Source: Ptychodera flava (lineage: Eukaryota > Hemichordata > Enteropneusta > Ptychoderidae). Taken from it: DNA of 64,000 nt. The notes beneath the pieces were generated by a model. That model saw only the letters and a program-made list of their open reading frames with translations. It was not told where the DNA came from and did no database searches. The stretch spans positions 18,451,632 to 18,515,631 of the forward strand of contig NC_091938.1 of NCBI RefSeq assembly GCF_041260155.1. Direction: 5' to 3'. The translations under genes were made by a program, and so were the position numbers. Shown here in pieces: positions 12,268 to 43,050 of the stretch. Position 1 is the stretch's first letter. Each line of letters starts with the position of its first letter.

Positions 12268-12274
12268 TATAAAA
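12268..12274 (+). promoter_or_regulatory. Possible TATA box (TATAAAA)
   Basis: TATAAAA is followed about 30 bases on by TTAGTCAGTGCATCAGTT, which could serve as an initiator. A donor-like AG/GTTCGT lies near 12352. The transcribed product, if any, is unknown. Confidence 0.2.
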
Positions 12275-13516
12275 CGGAGAGGTTTTGAGTCCGATGCAAG
12301 ATTTAGTCAGTGCATCAGTTATCTGCATTTAATGTCATTCCAGAAGAGATTAGGTTCGTGTATAGTAATAAGGCTTATATGCCGACTTCCCACCGGACTT
12401 CTAGTACTGGTACACGTAATTGTAACACAATGGCTTCTTTATTGTGTTGAATGAATACGAGATAAAATCAATAACTTTCCCATAGTTTTTATCGGTCCCC
12501 CGTACCTCACACTCTTGGAAGGTCCGTCTCTCAATCAATAGGGTTCCCGATATGACTCAATGTTAGCACTGTACGACTTTGGTGTTGGCATTTTCAAAAC
12601 AAACCACAAGGCCACAGGGGCATGCATATATTGTGTAAAAGGGTTTCACAGTGTTCGCAATATCGCGTTGGCGATAGACTCCAAGTCGACCAACGCTTGA
12701 ACCCGGGCCGTAAATCACTGAGTGCCTGGTTGTTGTTTTTTTAAATTCCGCATTCATAATCGTAATCCTATTCAATGGTGAAAAGGTATCGTGTTGAAGC
12801 GATACAGTATTCAGCAACTTCAATTTTTTCCGCATACATCGGCAACAGACTATGAAGTATTACTAGTGGTACTTAAAAATGGCGAACTGTGATGACGTCA
12901 TCAAATCCATCGTCTCCATCAAAGCATGCACAGACCACAGTTCTGTGCTCAGTCTTATTACAATTTTAAATACTGTTAGGCCCCTAGTTTTGTTTCACGA
13001 TTATGCAACATTCCAAATGCCACTGTGTTCGCTTCGCTGAAAAGGGCTTTGCTTTGGTTTGCCCCGTGGGCGAATTCGTAATGGCATCGACGCAATGACT
13101 TCGTTACAAATGGGTGCAGGTTTTTTGGAGGGTCTATGGTTTTAAAAGTTGAAGACCAACTCTTCACGTCCGGGGCATACAGTCCATGGCCATACAATAT
13201 ACTTTTCAGCTTTTAGCGTATATTAGGATACATGTCAGCAAGATAGGTGTATTTGTCATGAATGCAGTTTTGTCGTAGTTGTGTCTAACTTTTTTGCAGC
13301 CAATGTTTAGGCTATAGACGAAAATTGCACGGTAGGCCGCTGGCCTCTAAGCTGTTTTTTCATGTTTGCTCTTTTGTTTTGATCACGGGACACATACGAG
13401 ACTGTCTGCTCTGTGGAATGGATTTAGCATGTGTTGAAGGTGAGCAAGTTCATAAACAACAGCTATGTCTCAGCTGAAATTCGGAGCATCCTACACCTCA
13501 CTAGAACATGACATTT

Positions 13517-13712
13517 TTTATTTGTCATTTATATTCAAAATGGTCGCCATCCCTGCGGTAACTCTATGAAGAAAAAACAGTTTTCGATTTTCGAAAAACC
13601 AAGACGGTGAAAAGTTTTTTAGTTTTCTTACACCAAGAGCTTTAAAATGAACCCCCATAAGTAGTAGATCAGAAAAGAATTGTAAAAGTTTGAGAGTCCG
13701 AATATCTGTCGA
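13517..13712 (+). repeat. Dispersed repeat copy (family of 1-540)
   Basis: ATTCAAAATGGTCGCCATCC, TTTTCGATTTTCGAAAAACC, AAGACGGTGAAAAG, AGAGCTTTAAAATGA and GAGTCCGAATATCTGTC follow the order of the unit at 1-200, at high similarity. It breaks off after the last phrase. Confidence 0.75.
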
Positions 13713-14717
13713 CCTTCAGGTTTTCAAATTGATGGAGCGAGATGTTCGATTTTTTGCTTGTGTGTACAAACCGGTCAAGGCCGTAATATTCCTTGTTGCC
13801 ACGTAAGATTGAGACTACAACCGTTGTCCTCAGCTTCGCCGGCTATAAAGTGCAATAGTACGCTCTCAGGCAACCCACAATAACGCTAATTGACTGAGGT
13901 CTCTTAATTACTTCCGTATTATCACAAAGGTGAGTTGCAAAAATTTAACAAACACCGTTGCGTCATTCAGACATACCGACTCGGCTTTGGTTAGCTACGG
14001 ACAACTGGTATATCGAGATGCCAACAATGTTTTAAGCGTGGCGAGTAAGTGGCCAGTCCATAGTTTCAGCAAAACACAAACCAGACTTCCTGGTCATTTT
14101 TCCCACCTGCGGGATCACTTGACCTTTGACCCAAAGAATATGGAAAAATAATCTACTTAATGATGGAGATGCAATTAAAGCTTATAACATAGTAATGCAA
14201 ATTCCTCGACGACCTACTCAGCCTTGCCGATATACAAGGTCACTAATGTCTGCTCGTCGCTGCCTTGACTGGCAGATTTCTTGCAAGTTTTAAGAGAACA
14301 GCTCTGCAAGGCTGAAACAGTTACGAATTTGCGTAGTAGTATACGGCGTTCTCAGTAACGCGCTATCACAGTTTGTGTTGTCCACACTGTAATTCGTCGC
14401 GTGCATCAGTGCGTTCTGGACTACTTTGGTCAGTTGCGTTACACTCTTACCAGTCTTACTTAAAGGCACTGTTCGCAATCCCTTGTTCTAGTCTGTAAGA
14501 GGATTATGGAGGTGTGACGGTCTTTTGTTTTCCCTTGAAATTGTAATCTGCTGGGTAAATTTTCTGATGAGACAATCTGGTGCCAACACAGGCCTTTAAA
14601 GACAAATGAAAGCGAATAGCATGGTCACTGGAAATGACTAAACTGGGAAATTATAACGGTTTGAAGTTTACTGATTATTATTCAAATTTTTTGACAATTT
14701 TCACAAAAATAATGTCA

Positions 14718-14789
14718 TTCCCTAGCCGGGAATCGAACCCGGGCCTTGTGGGTGAAAGCCACATATCCTAGCCACTAGACCACTAGGGA
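14718..14789 (-). tRNA. tRNA-Glu (UUC), copy 1
   Basis: The minus strand reads TCCCTAGTGGTCTAGTGGC at the 5' end, an anticodon loop CTTTCAC on a TGTGG/CCACA stem, GGTTCGATTCC in the T arm and a closing CTAGGGA plus discriminator A. The acceptor pairs over all seven positions. Length is 72 and there is no intron. The anticodon TTC gives Glu. A and B box promoters are intact and an A-run on the plus strand at about 14704-14709 gives the Pol III T-run terminator. Confidence 0.95.
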
Positions 14790-15805
14790 TTGCCTATTCT
14801 TCCACACGACCTAATAAAATTTATACGCCAATCAAGGATGCATTTTTTCAATGTCACTTCAAGAATGTGTCACCCGATTGAGGTCAATTTCAATCACAGC
14901 GTTACAGTACTGCTGATGTGCAGCTGGCTCGGAAGGTTATATTTAATTAGTCGATTTTTACTGTTCACAGCAACTTTCGTATTAGCTGATGTATTAGCTG
15001 ATGTGAGTTATCAAGACCGGTGGTAAATATACTACACCAATTTCCAATTTGAATATTCTCTACAAACTTTGATTGGTTACTAGGTTTTGAACCCCGGGAG
15101 CGGTCGGAGGATGATTGCGGGCCAGTCGAGGTCAGTCCTGACGGAGTCCTTTATATTAAATTAATCATAGTAGTCTACCGAAGCTTTGAACTTTCTTACA
15201 AAAACAGAAATTCATTCCTTGCAAAAGCAGAAACGACCTGAAATATACACACCAGGGCCAGGAGCCACAGAGAGAGAGAGTAGCTCCATGGACGAGGGAT
15301 AATTTAGTAATTTAACCGCTGTTCCTCGTAAGGTGTGTACTGATAGATTCTCACTTTGGCTTTATCTCCGTGTTAAAGCTCATTTAAAATGAAATAGGCT
15401 GTATTGTTTTCATTTCTTTCGATAAGTTGGCTATGAGCAACTTTTGTAACAACACTTTGGAGACGCAAGCACAACTTTGATTTTAACAACTAAACAATTT
15501 TCGACTTGAAGTCACGTATGGCCGCCGCAAGCGTGTACACAAAAATCTGTACTAAACGATCGACGGAATGCATCGCCAAGATTCAAATAGTGGCATTTTC
15601 AAAGACAATATTGGCCTTCAAAGACAAAAACATTCCTCTTGCGTTTGGATGATAGTAAGCGAAATACAGAAAGATAAAGCTAAGGGGGTTTTAACATGAT
15701 TAGAATTCATGGTATCGGTATACGTGTTCAAGATCCCTTTTCCAGGACATATGGGTCACATAACTTTTTCAAGTCAGACGAATTATTAAAATTACTAAAA
15801 TATCG

Positions 15806-15877
15806 TTCCCTAGCCGGGAATCGAACCCGGGCCTTGTGGGTGAAAGCCACATATCCTAGCCACTAGACCACTAGGGA
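15806..15877 (-). tRNA. tRNA-Glu (UUC), copy 2
   Basis: Identical over the mature 72 bases to copy 1, including anticodon TTC, full acceptor stem and B box. The flanks are different, apart from a short T-run terminator just downstream on the minus strand (plus-strand AAAA near 15797). It lies about 1.09 kb from copy 1. Confidence 0.95.
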
Positions 15878-17897
15878 GTGGACAATGTTCCCAATCGTAT
15901 TTAATATTTATCGACAATTAATCTATTCACCCTATTTGCCCAGTGTTGGAGTCCAAAAGACGATAGGCTTAGATCAAAGCATGATGGTGATAGGGTTAAA
16001 TGTCATTATATTCCTGTCAGTATTTCAAGGATAAAACGAAAAAGTAAGTGACGTATATTTCAACTCTAAACCGAGTATTGTATGAATTTTGTCAGAGCAT
16101 TTATAAGCACCGAACTGATTTTCATGGGAATAAGATAATGTGAACCTGTTTTCGCCAAGATGTCTCGTAGACGAAATATTGGCAAAAGACTATAGCCAGT
16201 AGCCCGTAAGATAATTTTGTGATAATATCTTCATAATTTCTTCAAAAAAGCGAGCTTTTAGCCTTGTAAACACAAAGAACACGTGTTTTGTGTAAAATTT
16301 GCAATGATATTGTTGACAAATGAATTCTTTTCCGGATTAAAACCCAGCCACCGTTACACACATGTAATTGCAAATTTTCGTGGCCAGATTGTACTTTGCG
16401 CATGTGCATTTCCCAAAATTCTAACCACAGAAGTTGAGTTTGAGAAAAAGTTTAAAATATTCGCAAAGGTTTAATGTAGCTGGAAGTACAGAAAAAAGTA
16501 ATTTTTATCACTGAAACGGAGTCTTACTCTAATCGCAGGCGGGGAAATTTTGCCAGTGCATTTTACCATAAATTGACAAAAAATATTTGAAGACACCGAT
16601 ATTTGGATTAATTTCATAGTGTGTATTTTCAACTTCGCACACTTTTATTGTCCATTTAACATTTTTACAGCTGAGAAATGTATGGTTCAAGTATCGATAA
16701 AACTTTATATTCTACAACAGGCAGACGGCACCAATTTTTACAGGATTTTCAAGTGCGGCAAACAACTTGAAGTGCAAACATCAAAGTGTCACGGTGATTA
16801 AATATGTCCCCAGCAATGTGAATGGCGAAAGCGTTCTGAATTGTAAGCGAAAACTGAGGACAAGAATCCATGTTCCGATCTGAAACTGTCTATGGCATTC
16901 GGGACACACGGGGCTTATTTTTGTGCATATACCATGTATACAGGCTGTGGGGATTTTTTTATCTACGCGTGGTCGAGGTCAGAGGTCAACATTCATCAGA
17001 TAACTGGGTAACTTATCTCTTAGACAACGAGCTATATCATATATATGTACCAGTGTACATGTTTTTGAGTTTGTATGGCAAAGAGCATCGTCTGATCTAT
17101 GGCGCACTTTGATCACTTTGGTAAGTAAGACCACGACGACCTGAATATGCTAGCTTCCTAGCTCATTCAGATTGCCAGACATTCTTCAAATCGCAGAATC
17201 ACTGTTTCATATAGGTTTATACTTGTGCTCGAACCGTTCACTGAATGCGCCCGATATACGTATACTATAGCTCACAAAACAAAGGCAACATGAAGGTAAA
17301 AGCATTCCGCTCATGATATCAGCACAGATTTGGACAAAACATTAAAACTCTTGTACAAATCTCGACATTGAGTCTACACGGCCTTGTAATATGAAATGAA
17401 TGTTTACCCGAGTCTTGTTAGATTGAATCGGAGTCGATGTTGACCGGCCGAAGTCCAAACTCTGGAATTGTAGGAATGTTCGTCTGATGATCATAAACGT
17501 ATGAGCGAAATAGTCTAAAATAGGCCCACCAGCATGGGTTGTAGAGTGACATTCCTGTGATCAGATTAAAATTTAGCGTTACCGCTCGATGCAAAGCGAC
17601 ATCCAATTGTGAAGAAGCAATGCACGTGATTTCTGTAAAGGCCAGATTGAATTTTAAAAAGCATGTTTTCTTAGACATGCCTCGCATAGATAGGTGGGAC
17701 GGGCTTTTTGTAGACCTGTTTCACAGTTGTTCCACAACCGTTACTCAAACACAGCAAATTTGGCGGTCAGCCGTTTTTTATTTTAAATACGAAAACTTAT
17801 TTTGGACCAGCTGGGTTAACGTATATGTAAGCTTAGGGTTTCGGAAAACCACATGTTTTGAACAACAAAAATAGAAAATGGTACTAAAATAATTGTG

Positions 17898-17969
17898 TTC
17901 CCTAGCCGGGAATCGAACCCGGGCCTTGTGGGTGAAAGCCACATATCCTAGCCACTAGACCACTAGGGA
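17898..17969 (-). tRNA. tRNA-Glu (UUC), copy 3
   Basis: Again identical to copies 1 and 2 within the gene, with unrelated flanks and a Pol III T-run terminator (plus-strand AAAA near 17886). The three intact genes share one strand, consistent with local duplication followed by divergence of the spacers, or with gene conversion. Confidence 0.95.
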
Positions 17970-18828
17970 GAACCTGTGAGAAGTGGGTTATTTACTGGTT
18001 ATGATTCATTGGGTAAAGGAGTGCTTCGGCGTGATTTATTTTAATGACTTTTAAAATTCTTTAAAGGGACGTATTTCTTGACTTGTTATACATATTGTTT
18101 TATTTGTGCACCTAACTTTCACATATTGACTTTTTAACTCACTTCATTGACTTTTCAATCTGTCGAAACAATTGTTTGTTTTCATATGCCTTCTTTTCAT
18201 ATGCCTTCTAAACGCTTCACTAGCAAATGTGTTATGTGCACGTTTCACACTACCGTGCACGTTATAAATCCATAAGACTCGAGTGAGAAACGATTTTCTC
18301 GAAGGTCTATGATAAAGGCAGTAGAGATGTAACGTTCAGTTTGAGATTTTGGTAAAAGGCAAAGTTGTGAAAATTACTACTCTTTCTGTAGCAAGTTTTC
18401 TTAAAAGCTGTCACACATTTTTTTTTTGCTTGAAGAAAACAGTGTGAAAATATATCGATCACACTAGGATTTATATGTAGACCCGTGCGCGCGAATTTGA
18501 ACCATTTTTAGGTTTACTCCCCATTGAGAAAGTTTGCGTTCAAGCAGCCAAAATCAAGAGATTATTGGTCGCAATAGAATTTAAAAAAGATATTTCAGTA
18601 ACAATTGAATCACTGTAAGACTTGCCAAGCCAGACGTTAATATCGGTTAAGATATAATATAATGCAATGAATTGTGCTTTACAAATAACAATGAAAGGTT
18701 TTTCTAAATGGCATAGAAGATTAGCTCAATATAGACTGAGGCCTTAAGAATACATGAAGTGGGGTTTTCTAAAGACGGGGCTTTGGGTCGCAAGAGTGCT
18801 TCTACAAGATTGTTTCTGAATAAATACC

Positions 18829-18896
18829 GTCAAATTCGTGAATTAAAATCCGGGCCTTGTGGCTGAATGCCACTCGCCATTAAACCAACAGCGAGT
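18829..18896 (-). pseudogene. Decayed tRNA-Glu copy
   Basis: The phrase CCGGGCCTTGTGGCTGAATG aligns with the T-loop-side and anticodon region of the three intact genes. The anticodon stem and TTC survive, but the acceptor stem, D arm and B box are badly changed (AAATTCGTGAATTAAAATCC replaces the T arm). It is the fourth member of the cluster and is unlikely to be transcribed. Confidence 0.65.
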
Positions 18897-18899
18897 ACA

Positions 18900-20500
18900 T
18901 GTTTGAGTCTGAACAGTGTTCATCATTTTGTAAAGTTTGCTTTGTGTTATTTTTGAATATCAAAACGCAAATGGAAACAGACAAATCGGAAGAAGTGGCA
19001 TGGTGGTATTTCGGTGATATACGTGTTTAGGTTATTCTGTGTCAATCATCACTTTTATTCGCGGGATATTCTGTGAAATGGCTAATTCAAAATTAATAAT
19101 ATAAATATCATAAATCATAGATAATAAGTTACAGTTTGGCGACCAACGGACGTACTGCAGTCCTCGTTTATCAGTGAAGTCATGTCTTCATTTCAATCAA
19201 CCTTCTCGGTCAGACAATCCCAAAGAGGTCACTCACATACAAATAACGTTTGCCTATTCTAATAAAGATAATAAACACCGGCCTATAGACGTATTCAACT
19301 AAAAGCTTTCGGTCTTTAAATTATTTGTAACAAAAGGTATTCATATTATTTTTGATTGTCTTGCCTCAATAGCCTTAACAGTCACAACACAAAGGGAATA
19401 CAATCATATAGAAAAGTGAAAACGTCTTTTCGTGTATGTTAAGCGGATGTAAAATTGACATTTAAATGTGCGTGAGTCGCTATCATCCAACTGACACGCA
19501 TTCGTACGCGGATACGAAATTTCACTCTGAATAAAAAAAGTTGTGAAAACATTGAGAAAAGATCACATTTTTTCGACTTCTTATGCGATGCATATCTTCC
19601 AATCCATTCTTTTCCGGCAGCTGAAAGTTCGCTAATGTCCTGTTCACACATTGGCCTACAGTACTTTAACTCTGCACCGAAACTAAAAACAGCCGTCGCA
19701 TTACAGCGATACGGCTATTCTGGGCCAGTTTTAGATATTTAGGCCTAATAACTCCCTCCAATATTCGGCTGCAGTGCAAATTTTCAAATGTATGTGCATA
19801 CATTGGCGTGTCATGCTCCCCACTACTAGTTTATCTGCAACGTAATGGACGCATGCGCAATGAGACGGAGGTAGACTCAATAGGTACAGCGATTTGCACG
19901 ATGGACCGTCCGTCCCCTCACACACGAGTATAGTACACTGATGTTATTTCACTCCGATATTGTTTTTCTTGGCAAAAAATCTTTCTCTCAGTCGCCGATG
20001 CAATATATAATTCCAAGTACTTTTGGATATAATCGCCCGCTGTGTAACATTATACTTGTGAATACTTTGAATGTTTCTTTCCTGCGATTTAGAATGAGGT
20101 TCTGGAGTCGAATTTCGAAAGCTGTTCTGTGTGACGTGCCGTAACAATGCTCTGCAGAACAAGATAGCCACAGAACATATCTTATGCGTTCACAGCAAAT
20201 ATAACTATAGTGGACAGTTAGACAGTCCTGCAGAACGAAGTATACGAAGCCCCAAGATCGTGGAGATCTGAAGATACTTGAAAGATCAAAAGAACTGTAG
20301 AGTGCCCACTAAGTTTGTAAAACCAAAGTAACGCTCTAAAACCATCATGTTTTATTCACCTATGCATAGACATGGTGTCATGCGTTTGGACGCCATCATT
20401 AATTCACGGGGGTCATTAATTTTTTACCGCAAAGCCGACACGCCATACCTCAGGATGAAATAATATCGCTAATGAATTATTAATCGTGTTTTGCAGGTGG
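18900..20500. other. Stretch without a recognisable gene
   Basis: Only short ORFs are seen. A possible acceptor (TTTTGCAG, ending about 20496) just before the ankyrin-protein ATG suggests that an untranslated first exon and promoter of that gene may lie here, but I cannot place them. Confidence 0.4.
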
Positions 20501-20540
20501 AGAAAATATAGGACATTGTTAAATCATACAGCCGGTCGAA

Positions 20541-30715
<10,175 letters not shown>

Positions 30716-31758
30716 TTACAACCGCTAGAGGGCTCCCTACACTGGTAGCACCGCATGTCAAAACTTTTCTTCAGTTTTCTCTCCATTCCACAACGTATGC
30801 TTCAAAGACAAGAAGATGACAGCCGCCTTGTCGCGAACCAAGTGCCTTGAAAAAAAAATAATCAGTATCTTCAGTTGACTTTGATGGAAGATCACTGAAT
30901 GAACATAGCGAAACTTTGCAATGACATATTTGACGTCATTTGTGTGTTAAACGCTCTCGCCGGGGAACCCCGACATACGTAATGCAGATTTGGTGTGGTT
31001 GCCTTTGGAAAAGTCCCTCCAGAGGTACAGGGACTGTGTTTCTGGAAATATAGTCAATTTGAAGTGTTTTGATACAACTCATCCAACAGCATTAACTCAA
31101 ATAGTGAAAATCGTAAACAAAAACAGAAGTGCACGTCTTCTACACTGTTCATATACTTAAAATGCTTGATTCCATACGTGTGCAAACAACAAAAACCATT
31201 TTTACATTCAGTATTTTCTTTCACGGCCTTAAAGTATTTATGTTAAAAAGAATGTTTCTTCCAGAATGCTCCATAGCGTATGTAAATGTGTTGCGAAAAC
31301 ACTGCCCTTAAATTTTGTCGATATCGTCGGATAACTTGAAACCGTCCTCTCAGCATTATCGCTTCTTGTGGAGTGTGCTCTATGCAAGTGTTTTTTTTTA
31401 GCCATTTACTTCTCAGATGAACGATGATACGTTCTTGAAAATCTGATCGGATGCTCGCTGAATTGTTTTCTAAATTGGCCAACACAGACGTAACGTTGTC
31501 ATGGCCGAGTCTGACTTTAGCAGAGATAAACTGATTAAAATTAGATAAATGCTGTGTTTTACTTAAAATGTATATCTGACGATATATCTGTGTTTATGTT
31601 TACAAACGCTTAAAGGGAGTTGTTATTGTTGTTTGACAGAATTTTCTCTAGTTGTAAACTTATTTGTTTGAGCTTTGAAAACACTTTTTCTCCTTCATTT
31701 GATACTACTGTCATTTACACCCAAAATGTGAAGTGTGACGTCATACCCTGTGACGTAA

Positions 31759-32175
31759 CTAGCAACGAAGATCAGTGATGAGCTCGTTGTATGGTTTATG
31801 AACGGAGATGTGCGATTGTATAACTCGGGAATTGCACCTGTCCGCTAGTTTTTTCTGCTGATCATGGTAGCATGTAGCCCTGCGCGCGATGTTGTGTGTT
31901 TCCGGCGCTACCGTACAACACCGCGCCGGGAAGTAAGTTCTGTTACAAGATGTGCACCACCAGTGGTGGAAACTTGACATGGCGCGTGGGCCGCAACTAC
32001 GACAAATTTGACGACACATTTCACATTTTTGTCCTGCTTTGAGACATTCTTCACCGATTTTTTTGTAATGATAATCTTTAATTCCCTTGCAGAGCTCAAT
32101 TTTCTTCGAAACACTTTGACAATTCTTTTTTGTATCAATTGCTATATGAGACATTCTGCATTTTACTGTGTTCAT
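31759..32175 (-). CDS. Cysteine-rich ORF, unrecognised
   Basis: A 138-codon ORF lies between the ankyrin and Beclin-1 genes. It has 15 cysteines, clustered in CEMCRQICRSCGPR and WWCTSCNRTYFPARCC, with basic stretches and no signal peptide or membrane segment. The CxxC spacing could bind zinc or form disulfides, but I cannot name a family. It might be one exon of a larger minus-strand gene or a chance frame. There is no clear promoter or splice evidence. Confidence 0.25.
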   Translation of the reverse strand: MNTVKCRMSHIAIDTKKNCQSVSKKIELCKGIKDYHYKKIGEECLKAGQKCEMCRQICRSCGPRAMSSFHHWWCTSCNRTYFPARCCTVAPETHNIARRATCYHDQQKKLADRCNSRVIQSHISVHKPYNELITDLRC

Positions 32176-33300
32176 CTGGGTATCTTTGGAAACCCTGAGT
32201 TTGTAATATACAGCTCATAGTTTTAAATTGTTTATTAAAATATTTCAACAATATCGTATTGCTGTATCTTAAGGTCTGACGATTTATTACATTATTAATA
32301 CCGAGTCCGTTTCTTAAGAAGCCTGTACTCGATCGAAACGGTAAATTTTTCACTAATACTGCATATTCGACAAGGATATTTGCTGTGTCAATAAGATGTT
32401 TGAGAGACCATTATCATCCGATGATTTCAAATTCGAGGGCGGGACAGGTGGTATTGACAAATGAAACATTTACATCTTAAGATCTGGAATTCACATTGAA
32501 CGCCAGTACAATTTTATACCAGATCAAAATCTGGTAAACTGTTGGTTTGAAGTTAACGAAAAAATACTCGCACGACCATTTTGATCAATGTCAAGCTACG
32601 GAGGGCTACAGACAGCGCCACCAACGGTAACAGCAGGGTAAGTAATCCCATCGCCACCGAACGTTTTGCCCAAACCGGTACAACCAGCGATTCCTTTTCA
32701 GTATTCAACATTGGCATTTTACTTTGCTCTGAAAGGAGTCTCAAAGCTAGATTCTTAAGTTCTTAAAGCCGGCTTTTCACACTTACCGGTATCCCGTGTA
32801 TACGTTTCATAGCTGTCTCCTTCAACCGTATACCTTTTTTGCCTCACACAGCACTATACTGCCATGCTGTTAAAACATGCCCACAACAGCTATTCCTGAG
32901 AATCTGAATTTTCCGACAGCGACACATTTTGCTACATACAAACTTGCAGAATGAAACAACTTTGGTGTAATTTTGGCAGTTTCTTCATGTCATAAACAAA
33001 GTGAAATAACTTTTTTGAAAGTTAAATTGTGGTGGGCGTAGTCAAATGTAACATCACACTGTACCAACCAAAGTTGGCTCATATCCCCATGATGACACAA
33101 GACTATACAGCCAAACTGTAAAATGTAGCTGGGAAATGGGTCAGTTTCAACTGTTTGCAGTATGCAGACAATGGACAGCACTTATTTTGCTGCAAGACAG
33201 CGTTCATGACATTGAAACAACACTCAACAAAACACTACTTGTTTTCAATTCAAAAACTTAAAGGCACTGAGGCTGTTGATATATTGAATCTCAATAACAT
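32176..33300. other. Stretch without a recognisable gene
   Basis: Short ORFs only. No repeat or RNA gene that I can support. Confidence 0.4.
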
Positions 33301-33304
33301 AGAA

Positions 33305-33310
33305 TTTATT
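33305..33310 (-). terminator. Likely poly(A) signal of Beclin-1
   Basis: AATAAA on the minus strand, about 400 bases beyond the Beclin-1 stop codon; the best candidate signal downstream of the gene. Confidence 0.4.
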
Positions 33311-33709
33311 TGTCAACTCTAAAACAAAACACTAATAGACAATGAGAAGCGGTATATCACTTATGTCTTCACAACTATCATTTCATTCAATCACATGTAC
33401 CATTGACTGTATTCACACGTGAATAGTCTTCTTTCCGAGGTATGAAAAACGAGAGTGAAGTGAAGGCTTAGTACAGTGCTTTACTCCAACTTTCCACATG
33501 GATTGTGGTTGAGATTTGGATCACAAACATTGTTCATCACTATTTACAAATTTCGAAACATGATTTGGACAGTCAGAAGTATCTTTTGCTAACAGAAAGA
33601 ATACGCTCTCGAATTTCCTGCCATTGGCATAGCAGGGCTGCATTTCATTGATAGTCAAGGTCATCACAGGTCAGGTCAGAAGTCATGACTGAGAGACTGA
33701 CCGAAATTT

Positions 33710-41652
<7,943 letters not shown>

Positions 41653-41899
41653 GTTGAGAGCAAATATGCCTCAGCCAATGGCAGAGTATCCAAAAGCGAG
41701 ACTTCAGCAAACTGCAGGGGTATCTGACAAAATTTACAGCGTCAACTAGTGATTTAGCGCATCAGGCCTCAGGTGACTTGCGCGACTTCTCATCACACAT
41801 CTCATCTGTCTTCGCAAAGCCTCTCGCCGATTGTCCACTTAATTCACATACACAAAAGGTAAACAATCAACATCTATCGCTTCAAAGCGATACTTGACG

Positions 41900-42046
41900 A
41901 TGGGCGTCACCAACGTACTTGTGTCGCACCAAGAATATGACAATATGATGTTCAACACGGAGAAATACCCTTATATCTTCCGACAGGTGAAGGACTACCG
42001 AGAAATATTGACAAATAGTGCAACTCCCCTTGCGTATATTATATAG
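41900..42046 (+). other. 48-codon divergent ORF upstream of Beclin-1
   Basis: ATG at 41900, about 250 bases from the Beclin-1 ATG on the opposite strand. It reads MGVTNVLVSHQEYDNMMFNT onward, with balanced composition unlike random ORFs here. A donor-like CAG/GTGAAG at 41986/41987 would make it an 87-base phase-0 first exon. It cannot join in frame to the guanylate kinase ATG exon. Could be a first exon, an upstream ORF or chance. Confidence 0.2.
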
Positions 42047-42944
42047 GCAGCCTCGTTTTCGCTTGTATTACCACTTTTTGGCAGAGCTTTAGATTGTTCA
42101 ATCAGTGGCAAATTCTTTGAGTTAAAAACACTTTTTAAGCTGTATTTCATCTTTTAACGATAATAATGTTCAAGAAATACTTTGTGATTGCCAGTTTTTG
42201 GATCGTAGCAAGAGATAGACTCTATATTTTCATTTTGCGACATGCCGTAAAATACCTGTCATGCGCTTACATTGGTATGACATCATAGGGGTATCCTATT
42301 TGGTTGTGCCCATGACATCTTCCAAGGCAACTCAACTAATGTTTTATGTTTCTTGTGAGGACCTTTGTTACAAAGGGTGAGTACAGAGTTCCGCGTACGC
42401 CCTGTCAGCGCTGCGTACTTTTCCGTCGCTTTCGGAAACCAGTCTCGAATATACGTTAAAGTAAGTATTCGATGTAATTTGTGCCGTACATAGCTACTGT
42501 CCACGTGCGACGTCTTGCCAGACATTATCACGTGGACTCGAACTTATCCTATCTCACAGAAATCGGATGTTTGTGTTTGTTTATCTGTTAACGACTTACG
42601 ACATATTTCTAACGGTCACAGAACATACCTGCGATATACTTAATTCTTTGATTACTTTATAATTCATGAAGTGTACCTATCCGTTGTAGCGATTTCGGAT
42701 AGCTTCGCTGCGAGTCTTTGAACTCGAGTGACATTTTCGAATTTCAGAAATCGATGGCACATCTCCAAAATTTGCATGTAACGCCGTGTTAATGAGATCA
42801 TTGTGTAACCTTCTCGTAATTGAATGTATTGTTGTCTGACCCAGGCGCTGCGTTTATTATTGTGTGTGATTTTCAATGGAAAATCACACAAAATGAACCA
42901 CAATTGGAACTGACTTAAAACTCCCACTTTTAATAGTTTCATAC

Positions 42945-43050
42945 TGACGTCATGTCCATCGTTTCCATACGACGTTCAGCATTCTGGCATTTCTGCTCGT
43001 GACAAATCGTAGCACCAGGATACGCCAGGAAAAATGGCGTTTTCGGAAGT
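42945..43050 (+). promoter_or_regulatory. Candidate housekeeping promoter motifs
   Basis: A perfect CRE (TGACGTCA, 42945-42952), an AAAATGGCG YY1-like motif (about 43031-43039) and CGGAAGT, an ETS-like site (43044-43050), occur within about 105 bases. No TATA box. It could drive an untranslated first exon of guanylate kinase, whose ATG exon begins after an acceptor 6.3 kb downstream. Motif evidence only. Confidence 0.25.

Larger units (their letters stand above)
6100..13516. other. Long stretch without a recognisable gene
   Basis: Only scattered short ORFs occur and none shows a known domain. The longest plausible ones (10271-10516, with a hydrophobic N-terminus, and the cysteine-containing 10550-10792) have no family match I can name. 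The stretch holds the small repeats listed separately and two TATA-like promoter candidates near 11.6 and 12.3 kb. Exons shorter than about 100 bases could be missed by eye. Confidence 0.5.

Noticed and set aside
12563-12730. tRNA-derived SINE head, based on a GGTTCAAGC B-box-like word
   Set aside because: No A box at proper spacing, no tail and no second copy in the window.
14700-17970. CRISPR-like spaced repeats
   Set aside because: The 72-base repeated units are tRNA-Glu genes separated by kilobases, in a eukaryotic sequence.
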